Positions 7,793 to 14,717 of a stretch of 50,477 nucleotides of DNA are shown here, piece by piece; positions within the stretch are counted from its first letter, which is position 1, and every line of letters begins with the position of its first letter. Source of the stretch: Terriglobia bacterium. GTDB lineage: Bacteria > Acidobacteriota > Terriglobia > Terriglobales > Acidobacteriaceae. A program made the position numbers and the translations under genes. The notes under the pieces were generated by a model. That model was not told the DNA's origin, made no database searches, and saw nothing but the letters and a program-made list of their open reading frames with translations. The stretch is from NCBI GenBank assembly GCA_032252755.1, contig JAVUPY010000079.1, positions 1 to 50,477 of the forward strand, written 5' to 3'.

Positions 7793-8509
7793 ATGACTCA
7801 AGACAAGAAGAAAGTAGTCGGGTGCATTGCACCGGCCGCGGGCCCGCTGATTCCGAAGCCAGCGGAGAACGCGGGGCAAGCAACCAGCACTGGAGAGGAG
7901 AAGAAGATGAGTGTTACAGTTGGAAAGCAGGCGCCCGATTTCGAGGCAGCGGCCTTTCACAAGGGCGAGTTCAAGAACGTAAAGCTGTCTGACTATCACG
8001 GAAAGTGGATACTCCTCTGCTTCTATCCAGGCGATTTCACCTTTGTTTGACCGACCGAACTGTCTGCGGTCGCAGACAAGGCTGGTGACTTCAGGAAGTT
8101 GGGCGTGCAAGTGCTCGCATGCAGCACGGACAGCCGCTTCGTACACAAAATCTGGCAGGAAGAAGAACTCTGCAAGATGATCGACGGGGGCTTCCCGTTC
8201 CCGATGCTCTCCGACGCTGGTGGCAAAATTGGATCCGTCTATGGTGTTTTCGATGAGGCTGGCGGAGTCGATGTTCGTGGCCGCTTCCTTATCGACCCGG
8301 ATGGCGTGATCCAGGCGATTGAATTTCTCACCCCTCCAGTCGGCCGCAAAGTTGCCGAAGCGATTCGACAAATCCAGGCTTTCCAGCTTGTACGCAAGAC
8401 CCAAGGTGCTGAGGCCTGTCCGGCAGGCTGGGAGCCCGGAAAGCCGACGCTCAAAGTTGGCCCCGAACTGGTGGGCAAGGTCTGGGAAGTTTGGAAGCCG
8501 AACGAATAG
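7793..8509 (+). CDS. Selenocysteine-containing peroxiredoxin (AhpC/Prx1 type), in-frame TGA at 8048-8050
   Basis: Thiol (here selenol) peroxidase that reduces H2O2 and organic hydroperoxides. TGA is the only in-frame stop and falls exactly at the peroxidatic cysteine: the protein reads YPGDFTFV-[TGA]-PTEL, the Prx1 motif with Sec for Cys (residue 86). Translation continues without a break through [17 protein letters not shown] and a C-terminal resolving Cys in [14 protein letters not shown], so both halves are intact and conserved. A SECIS-like hairpin starts 10 nt downstream of the TGA. Total 238 residues from ATG 7793 (TGAGGCGG upstream). A second in-frame ATG at 7907 has a stronger GGAGAGGAG and would give a canonical 200-residue Prx with Sec48; the 38-residue extension ([10 protein letters not shown]...) has no signal peptide. 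A nonsense mutation is the alternative, made unlikely by codon position and hairpin. No selABCD genes are in the window. Confidence 0.88.
8051..8078 (+). promoter_or_regulatory. Bacterial SECIS element of the selenoperoxiredoxin mRNA
   Basis: Directly after the TGA, a 10-nt spacer is followed by a perfect 7-bp stem (8061-8067 TGTCTGC with 8072-8078 GCAGACA) closed by the tetraloop GGTC (8068-8071). The apical loop begins 17 nt after the TGA. A G and U in a short apical loop, at about this distance, is the hallmark recognised by SelB; the E. coli fdhF SECIS also presents GGUC at its tip. The hairpin lies within coding sequence (ELSAVADK), as bacterial SECIS elements do. Confidence 0.82.
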
Positions 8510-8538
8510 AGATCTGAAGGGTCAGAGGCGTATACAAT

Positions 8539-8572
8539 GGCGAGAGAGCGCCACCCGCGTGCGACTCTCGCC
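8539..8572 (+). terminator. Possible terminator after selenoperoxiredoxin
   Basis: 8-bp perfect stem GGCGAGAG / CTCTCGCC with an 18-nt GC-rich loop that can fold further, followed by pyrimidine-rich sequence with scattered T runs. No clean U tract, so a weak call. Confidence 0.4.
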
Positions 8573-8863
8573 TTCCCAGTTTCTTTGCTTTCCTTTGTGG
8601 TCGCTGATATCCGCGGCCGGCTCATCACCCCACCCAAAGTAAATGATAGGGAACGTTACTCCTCAATGCTTTCTTACAGCCGTTTAACCCGGAGGGTAAG
8701 CCTTTTGTGACTCCGCTCTCACGTCATCCGGGCAACCATCCGCAGCTCTGCGGCTTCTCTAAAAGATTCCGGACCAATGGCCTACTCACAAAAGAAACTC
8801 TGGTTGCACACGATGCTGAATGGTGATGCACGGGCGCCAGCGAGCGGAGCGTAATTGCGTTGG
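8573..8863. other. Intergenic region without recognised feature
   Basis: About 290 bases with no supported gene between the Prx terminator candidate and the next gene. It contains several short self-complementary stretches (around 8690-8790) but matches no riboswitch consensus that I can recognise on either strand. Confidence 0.5.
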
Positions 8864-9445
8864 ATGAAGAAACGGACTGCAGCCCTTATTATTCTGGTCG
8901 CGACCTGCTTTGCGTTGATTAGCAGTCCGGCGTATGGACAGCTACGCTGGCCTGACCCTCCCAGGGAAACTCCGATGCGAGTGCGTCTCGTTGCCATTGC
9001 GCTCTCAGATCCGCGGTCTTCTTTCTTCTCGAGCCATGAGGTCTTCGTTGCCGAAAGAAAGATCGCTGGCGAGGAGTGGAGCCTCATCAAGTTGGTCTTC
9101 ACATTCCTTCCGTACCAGCCGCGCTTGTCGGAATCGGGATTCGACTACTCGGTGGTTCACCAACTCAGCGCCACGCGCGACCCGAATTGTGATCAAACCG
9201 TCGCGGATCTCACAGCGCGCGACCTGACGACCCGTCACGAGCCTCTAATCTATGCCAGCCATGTCCCCGAGGAGGACCTTGATCGCCGACGTATCCCTCT
9301 GCCCTGCTACGAAACCAGCGCCGACGAGTACATGAAAGCCACCCTCGATCCACTCGCTCCACCACCGGCACTACCCGACCCCGCACTGAAACATCGCTGG
9401 GACCCCCATCCGAATCCAAGCGGCTCCTCGTCCGATCCCCATTGA
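8864..9445 (+). CDS. Secreted hypothetical protein
   Basis: Not recognised. About 193 residues with a typical signal peptide (MKKRTAALIILVATCFALIS, then SPAYGQ). The mature part has two cysteines (DPNCDQT and PLPCYET) that could form a disulfide, and a proline-rich C-terminus (DPLAPPPALPDPALKHRW). ATG 8864 gives the cleaner signal peptide; a TTG at 8855 with GGAG five bases upstream is the competing start and would add three residues. The neighbours give no clue to function. Confidence 0.6.
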   Translation: MKKRTAALIILVATCFALISSPAYGQLRWPDPPRETPMRVRLVAIALSDPRSSFFSSHEVFVAERKIAGEEWSLIKLVFTFLPYQPRLSESGFDYSVVHQLSATRDPNCDQTVADLTARDLTTRHEPLIYASHVPEEDLDRRRIPLPCYETSADEYMKATLDPLAPPPALPDPALKHRWDPHPNPSGSSSDPH

Positions 9446-9566
9446 AAATCGTTTCCAGCTGCCGCCTCAGTAAAAACCTAATCAGTAAAGATGAATTGGC
9501 GTTCAGTAGATAGGCGCTGGTTTTGGCGTACTCCGGTATTTATCATGGAGTGCTCGGGAGCCAACC

Positions 9567-9992
9567 ATGAACGCCAGTTCTTCCGATTTCTCCACCATCG
9601 ACGCAATCATCCACGCAATGTACGACGTTTTATCCGGACCCGCGGGTCAACCACGCGATTGGGAGCGTTTGCGCGCGATCTACCATCCGGGAGCGCATTT
9701 GACGCCCGTCGTATCCATAGAAGGGCAGCCCGCTCGCGCGCGTCTCCTCAGTCCAGAGGATTACATCCGCCGCGTTGAGCCGATCTTCGCCGTTGAAAAT
9801 TTCTGGGAACGCGAATCAAGGCGTGAATGCGAAACTTTCGGACGGGTCGCGCACGTGCTCAGCTATTACGACTCGTTCCGCGATCCGAACGGTACTCCGT
9901 TCGAGTCCGGCGTGAACAGCGTACAACTATTCAACGACGGAGTACGCTGGTGGATCCTCAGCGTCGTCTGGAATACCGCGCGTTCCGCCTGA
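9567..9992 (+). CDS. NTF2/SnoaL-like family protein
   Basis: 141 residues, the size of a single cone-shaped NTF2-like domain. The pattern matches: an N-terminal helix (IDAIIHAMYDVLSG), a central W-x-x-L-R-A-I-Y-H-P-G-A segment, and C-terminal antiparallel strands with paired aromatic residues (VAHVLSYYDSFRDPNG; SVQLFNDGVRWWILSVVWNT). Family members are enzymes (isomerases, cyclases) or ligand-binding proteins; no substrate can be given. No signal peptide, so probably cytoplasmic. Confidence 0.75.
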   Translation: MNASSSDFSTIDAIIHAMYDVLSGPAGQPRDWERLRAIYHPGAHLTPVVSIEGQPARARLLSPEDYIRRVEPIFAVENFWERESRRECETFGRVAHVLSYYDSFRDPNGTPFESGVNSVQLFNDGVRWWILSVVWNTARSA

Positions 9993-10017
9993 CCCGAGTT
10001 GCGTATCCGGCGAGAAA

Positions 10018-10884
10018 TCACTGGGATCGCCTGGCCTGCTGTTGCTTCTTTAACTCTTCCTCGAACTCGCGCTGCGATCGCTCGACATAGGCTTGGAATT
10101 CGCCGGGAACGATAAACGGATTCTGTTTCGGGTGAACCGCGAGCGCATCACGTTTCTGCGTCAGGTGGAAGAAGGAACCATGCGACGCAAGGAATACATC
10201 GGCGGGAAGAGTTCTCAAGTAAGCGAACGTGTGTCGGTAGTCCCGGACAATGTTTGGATAGTTCGGGTTGTTGACAAGCTTGTAGCCGGGCACACTCGTA
10301 CTGCAGAGGAATACCACGTTGTACCGGCGACCGTTTTCCTCGGCTTCGGTAGTCCAGGTGGTGCAGCCCTTCGTGTGTCCGGGTGTGAGGTGCGCGATCA
10401 TGGTTACGCTGCCTGTTGAGACGCTCTCGCCGTCTCCGATGATCCTGTCGGGTTGTAGTGGCGGAAACGTCAGCTTGTCGCCCCATGCAAAATCGCCCCG
10501 TTCCCCGCGAGCGATCAGTGCACCATCTTCTCGGCTCGCGACGAACTGTGCTCCAGTCCATTGCTTCAGTTGCGCAAGTCCGGCGGCGTGATCGAAATGC
10601 GCGTGGCTATTGATCAGGTATTTCACATCACCGAGCCTGAATCCGAGTTTACGGATGTTGTCGCGAATCATAGGTGCGGTTTCCGGGAAGCCCCCGTCCA
10701 GCAGCATGTGGCCTTGAGGGCTAGTGATCAGGAATGATGTTACGTCGCTGGCTCCAACGTAATAGATGTTCCCAATGATTCGAAACGGTTCGACCGGTTG
10801 ATTCCACGAGCGCCACTCCGGATTCGATTGGCCGAACATGGAGATGGACAACAGAAGCGTGACCACGCAGAGGACGGACTTCAT
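10018..10884 (-). CDS. Subclass B3 metallo-beta-lactamase
   Basis: Periplasmic zinc hydrolase of 288 residues with signal peptide (MKSVLCVVTLLLSISMFGQ). All B3-type metal ligands are present: His94, His96 and His170 for Zn1 (SHAHFDH; TPGHTKG) and Asp98, His99 and His235 for Zn2 (LASHGSFF). The position equivalent to the B1/B2 Cys ligand reads SVPGY, as in B3 enzymes such as L1. Family knowledge predicts hydrolysis of penicillins, cephalosporins and carbapenems; the actual spectrum is unknown. The gene is solitary without mobile-element signs, fitting an intrinsic environmental enzyme. The C-terminus has a charged tail rich in Glu/Lys/Gln. Confidence 0.9.
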   Translation of the reverse strand: MKSVLCVVTLLLSISMFGQSNPEWRSWNQPVEPFRIIGNIYYVGASDVTSFLITSPQGHMLLDGGFPETAPMIRDNIRKLGFRLGDVKYLINSHAHFDHAAGLAQLKQWTGAQFVASREDGALIARGERGDFAWGDKLTFPPLQPDRIIGDGESVSTGSVTMIAHLTPGHTKGCTTWTTEAEENGRRYNVVFLCSTSVPGYKLVNNPNYPNIVRDYRHTFAYLRTLPADVFLASHGSFFHLTQKRDALAVHPKQNPFIVPGEFQAYVERSQREFEEELKKQQQARRSQ

Positions 10885-11004
10885 GTTGGACGGGAGAAAT
10901 CCTGAGAGCTAGAGGAGTGTACAGGAAGAACGGGCAAATGGAAAAGCGACAAGAAAGCCAAGGAGCGACGTGAAGTGCTTTCGCGTCGCCCGATGTTCGT
11001 TCAA

Positions 11005-11400
11005 TTAGCTCGCCGCCAGCATTCTTTCCTGCGCCAGCGAATTCAGAGCCGCGAGCACGGCCTTCTCGCCATCTCGCGAATCGAGCGCTACGTCGACTGC
11101 CGGATGCTTGCCGCTAGCGTGAAGAACCATGACCTGCGGATGTCCACTCGACTTCTTCGCCAGGTATGGCAGGTGATGGCGGTCATCCTTCGTCAGCGTG
11201 TGTCCCAGGACAACGACGTCGTAGCTACCCTTGCGAAGCGCCTGCTCGGCGGCTGCCCGGCCCTGAATGCATTCCACAGCATACCCAGCCCGTTCAAAAG
11301 TCTTCGACTGGGCCGCCAGGACAGCGGCATCATTTTCGCAATACAACATTGTCCCTTGTGACGGCCGAGCCACTTTCTCCGACTTCGGTGCAATCTTCAT
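11005..11400 (-). CDS. Degenerate response-regulator receiver protein
   Basis: About 131 residues, a stand-alone receiver fold. The alternating strand/helix layout is visible (TMLYCENDAAVLAAQSKTFERAG, SYDVVVLGHTL, HPQVMVLHASG), but key residues are replaced: the acidic pair after strand 1 reads Glu22-Asn23, and the phospho-acceptor Asp position after strand 3 is Gly66. It is therefore unlikely to be phosphorylated by the usual route and may act as a pseudo-receiver binding partner. ATG 11400 is used because AAGGAG lies eight bases upstream; longer starts overlap it. It is divergent from the ABC exporter gene and probably shares its control region. Confidence 0.72.
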   Translation of the reverse strand: MKIAPKSEKVARPSQGTMLYCENDAAVLAAQSKTFERAGYAVECIQGRAAAEQALRKGSYDVVVLGHTLTKDDRHHLPYLAKKSSGHPQVMVLHASGKHPAVDVALDSRDGEKAVLAALNSLAQERMLAAS

Positions 11401-11496
11401 CTGGGAACTCCTTCCCGGCCACACGGTACATCGGAAATGCCATGTTTCAGCCCTGCCGAAGGTGCAGTTACCGCTCAGATTGCCAGCCGAAAGTAC

Positions 11497-13500
11497 ATGC
11501 TCCAGGACACGACGACCTTCCGTAATAGGCCTGTTTTGGCCGTCAAACCCCGGATCGGGATCTCAGCAACTCCGGCGCGCCAACCCACCCGTGACTCTGA
11601 AACCCGCATCTTAGTGCCAGTGAACCTGAAGCGATCGGCGCCGCAACCCGCTCTTGGCTCCGAACCGCAGGCGGAAACTATCGACGCCCGCGTGCAGGAG
11701 AAGGCGAAGAAGATTCCGCGCCGCCACAGCCGTCATCTCTCTATCCGTAGCCTTCTAAAGCCGCACTGGGCCGCTCTCTCCGTCGGACTGCTGGCCGTTG
11801 CGGGCGAATCCGCAGCCAATCTGCTGCAACCCTGGCCTCTCAAGATCGTCCTCGATGATGTGCTGCGCTCCAAGGGCAGTCATCCGGGGTTTATGCGCTG
11901 GATCGAATCCATTGTCGGCAACGGCAAATTGGCAATCCTGGAATTTGCCTGTGCCGCCGTTCTGGCCATCGCTGTGCTCGACGCCATCTGCACCTATACC
12001 GAGAAGTACCTCACCACCAGCGTCGGTCAGTGGATCACCTACGACCTGCGCCGCACCATCTACTCGCATATCCAGCGCCTCTCGCTCGCCTTTCACGACC
12101 AGAAGCGCACCGGCGACCTCATTACCCGCGTCACCGACGACATCGACGCTATCCAAACTTTCATCACCTCCGGCTTGCTCGGCCTCTTCATCAACGTTCT
12201 CACGCTCGTCGGAATGATCGGGGTGATGTTTTACCTCAACTGGCGCTTCACGCTGATCGCACTTTCCGTTGCGCCTGTGCTCTTCCTTATCGTTTTCATT
12301 TACACGCGTCGCATCAAGAAGGCCTCGCGTGCCGTGCGTCGCAAGGAGGGTGAAATCGCGTCCGATGTAGAAGAAGTGCTCTCGGCCATGCGCGTCGTAA
12401 AAGCTTTCGCGCGTGAAGACTACGAAGTGAAGCGCCTCGAGGAACAGAGCATCGAGCAGGTTGAGATCGCCTTGCGCGCACGCAGCCTGAAAGCCAAGCT
12501 GAACCCGATCGTCAATGTTGTCGTCGCGGTAGGAACATGCATGGTGCTCTGGTTTGGCGCCCACTATGTACTCGCAGGCACGCTAAGCGCCGGTTCGCTC
12601 GTCGTTTTCATTCTGTATCTCGGCAAAATGTACAAGCCGATGCAGGAGCTTTCCAAACTCACGGACACCTACACCAAGGCAGCCGTCGGATACGAGCGAG
12701 TGCAGGAAGTGCTCGAGGTTGAGGACACGGTGAAGGACGTTCGCGGCGCCCGTCGCGCACCGCGCTTCCGCGGTGAAATCGAATTCGACCATGTCTCGTT
12801 TGGCTATGGCAAAGACGATCTTGTGCTCAACGACGTCAGCCTGAACATCATGCCCGGCCAGCTTGCAGCCCTCATCGGCCCCACCGGGGCAGGGAAGACC
12901 AGCATCATCAGCTTGATTGCACGCTTCTACGAGCCCGTCTCCGGAGTCATAAAAATCGACGGAACGGATGTCCGTCAATTCCGTCAGAAGTCGTTGCGCG
13001 AACAGATCAGCTTTGTGCTTCAGGACACGACGCTTTTCCGCGCGCCCATCTGGCAGAACATCGCCTACGGCAAGCCAGGCGCCACCCGCAATGAGATTGT
13101 CCGTGCAGCCGAGATGGCCAATGCCGCCGAGTTTATCGAGAAGATGCCCGATGGCTACGACACGGTTCTCGGCGAGCGCGGAATGACAGTTTCCGGCGGC
13201 CAGCGGCAGCGCATCGCCATTGCCCGAGCTGTCATCCGCAACGCACCCATCCTCATTCTCGACGAGCCCAGTTCTGGCCTCGACTCCAGTTCCGAGAAGC
13301 AGGTTTTCGAAGCTCTCGATCGCCTGATGAAAGGCCGCACGACCATCGTCATCGCACACCGCCTCTCGACTATTCAGAACGCCGATGTGATCTTCGTGAT
13401 CAACGAAGGGGAGATTGTCGAGCGCGGCACGCACATTGAGCTGATGCGTCAACGCGGCCTCTATTGCGAACTTCACGACCTGCAATTCAAGTTGGCTTGA
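11497..13500 (+). CDS. ABC exporter, fused membrane and ATPase domains (MsbA/LmrA-like)
   Basis: Half-transporter acting as a homodimer in the inner membrane. An N-terminal tail of about 90 residues rich in Lys/Arg is followed by six predicted helices (from LLKPHWAALSVGLLAVAGES onward) and a C-terminal ATPase domain. Visible motifs: Walker A GPTGAGKT at ~461, Q-loop in SFVLQDT, signature VSGGQRQ at ~565, Walker B ILILDEP at ~585, and the switch His in IAHRLST. Substrate is unknown; the subfamily exports lipids, drugs or peptides. The start is uncertain: ATG 11437, ATG 11497 and GTG 11614 are in frame and none has a good ribosome binding site. The stop abuts the stop of the convergent gene without any intergenic DNA. 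Confidence 0.88.
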   Translation: MLQDTTTFRNRPVLAVKPRIGISATPARQPTRDSETRILVPVNLKRSAPQPALGSEPQAETIDARVQEKAKKIPRRHSRHLSIRSLLKPHWAALSVGLLAVAGESAANLLQPWPLKIVLDDVLRSKGSHPGFMRWIESIVGNGKLAILEFACAAVLAIAVLDAICTYTEKYLTTSVGQWITYDLRRTIYSHIQRLSLAFHDQKRTGDLITRVTDDIDAIQTFITSGLLGLFINVLTLVGMIGVMFYLNWRFTLIALSVAPVLFLIVFIYTRRIKKASRAVRRKEGEIASDVEEVLSAMRVVKAFAREDYEVKRLEEQSIEQVEIALRARSLKAKLNPIVNVVVAVGTCMVLWFGAHYVLAGTLSAGSLVVFILYLGKMYKPMQELSKLTDTYTKAAVGYERVQEVLEVEDTVKDVRGARRAPRFRGEIEFDHVSFGYGKDDLVLNDVSLNIMPGQLAALIGPTGAGKTSIISLIARFYEPVSGVIKIDGTDVRQFRQKSLREQISFVLQDTTLFRAPIWQNIAYGKPGATRNEIVRAAEMANAAEFIEKMPDGYDTVLGERGMTVSGGQRQRIAIARAVIRNAPILILDEPSSGLDSSSEKQVFEALDRLMKGRTTIVIAHRLSTIQNADVIFVINEGEIVERGTHIELMRQRGLYCELHDLQFKLA

Positions 13501-14517
13501 TCAGAGTTTTGCGATCTGCGCAATGCGATCTTCAACCGCCGCTGAAAATGCGTCCACCTGTGCCGGCGTGTACCCCGCCGCTCGAAACGCATCCCGAATC
13601 TGGTTGGGCGAAAGCTGCGAAAGTAGTGAAGCGATCCAACGCACGTCGTCGCGCGGAATGTGCCGTCCTACCCAGCGATGCCGCCACTCCTGCCAGACAA
13701 ATGGAAACTCGAACAGCGGAAAGTAGTAGATGAAAGAAGGATGCGTAGGGAAGTTGAAATCCACGTAATCCGGTGTGACCTTCGAAATGAACTTGTGCTT
13801 TCGATACGCTTCTAGATTGTTTTTTGATGCCGCCTCGCTGTAACTCTTTCCCGAAGTGCCAAACGAAGCGCCAACGTCCGTCACGCCCAAAATCTCCCGT
13901 GAAGGATCGCGCTTCTCCTCGTAGATGGCGTTGTTATCTTCCTTCAGGTCCCAGTTGCTCAGCAGCGCCATCATCACGCGAAGGCCGTTGAATTCGCGTG
14001 TGCCCTTCACCGGGTTCTTCCGCCAACTCCATCCTTTCAGTTTCTTCTCATCGGCCGGCGTCCGCTGCAGGCGTACCCCGTGAGCCACATCTTCCTTGCT
14101 GATGAACTCTTTCCCGCGGTGCTGGCGCTTGTGGCTTCCCGGCAATGGTATCTCCGGGATGTAGTAGTCCTCGTTCGCCGAATACCCGACTGCCCACAGC
14201 AGGCGTGACGCCACGACCTCCGCTTGCGACTCCGGCCCCAGCTTCGCTTTCCACTTCTCACCCGTCGCATCGCGAACACTAAATTTCGGACTGGTGCCGC
14301 CCTGGTCTTCCTTCAGGTACGTGAACGGGCCCTTCGGTACATCCTGCCTCCCGCCGATCCCGTAGTAGAGGTTCTTCCCCCGGATATTCCCGGGGTCTAT
14401 CCAGACGACCGCGGTTGCATTTGCGGAGGCCTGTTTCTGTGCGAGGGCCGGGGTTGCGGCCGAGATACTTAGCGCGATAGCGAGTGCAAGGGTCCGTGGA
14501 AATCGCATCCGATGCAT
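13501..14517 (-). CDS. Secreted protein with atypical kinase-like motifs, unknown function
   Basis: About 338 residues with signal peptide (FPRTLALAIALSISAATPALAQ). I do not recognise the family with certainty. The order of motifs suggests a protein-kinase/PI-kinase/HipA-like fold: a Lys in KWKAKLG (~90-92), a helix with Glu100 (AEVVASRLLWAVGY), a catalytic-loop-like NWDLKEDNNAIY (188-199), and a metal-binding-like VTDVGASFG (212-220). The remainder is rich in aromatic residues (FIYYFPLFEFPFVWQEWRHRW). If it is a kinase, it works outside the cytoplasm. ATG 14517 is chosen because the signal peptide follows; ATG 14508 is nearly equivalent. Its stop abuts that of the ABC exporter; upstream it is divergent from the phospholipase D gene. 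Confidence 0.65.
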   Translation of the reverse strand: MHRMRFPRTLALAIALSISAATPALAQKQASANATAVVWIDPGNIRGKNLYYGIGGRQDVPKGPFTYLKEDQGGTSPKFSVRDATGEKWKAKLGPESQAEVVASRLLWAVGYSANEDYYIPEIPLPGSHKRQHRGKEFISKEDVAHGVRLQRTPADEKKLKGWSWRKNPVKGTREFNGLRVMMALLSNWDLKEDNNAIYEEKRDPSREILGVTDVGASFGTSGKSYSEAASKNNLEAYRKHKFISKVTPDYVDFNFPTHPSFIYYFPLFEFPFVWQEWRHRWVGRHIPRDDVRWIASLLSQLSPNQIRDAFRAAGYTPAQVDAFSAAVEDRIAQIAKL

Positions 14518-14717
14518 ACCTGAAGGAATTTGTCCTCTCCAGGTGCGGTTGCGGAGAGGCATCTTTGGGGACGACTGCAACAATGTCCTGGCTATTGGAA
14601 TGCCTTTGTTGCCGGCGGGTGTTGCCTCGGGCCCGCCACTTTGCATCATAACCAGAGCGCATTGAGGAGAAACTTCTGCGTCTGTTCATACAACCCGGCG
14701 ACGGCGTAGACCCGCTT

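Noticed and set aside
7793-8509. Peroxiredoxin as a pseudogene broken by a nonsense mutation
   Set aside because: The stop is TGA, lies exactly at the catalytic Cys, is the only lesion, and is followed by a SECIS-like hairpin; a random nonsense mutation would not show all of these.
8600-8860. Possible riboswitch upstream of the secreted protein gene
   Set aside because: Several short stems and conserved-looking purine runs were seen, but they fit no known aptamer consensus (checked by eye for c-di-GMP, cobalamin, glycine and SAM types).
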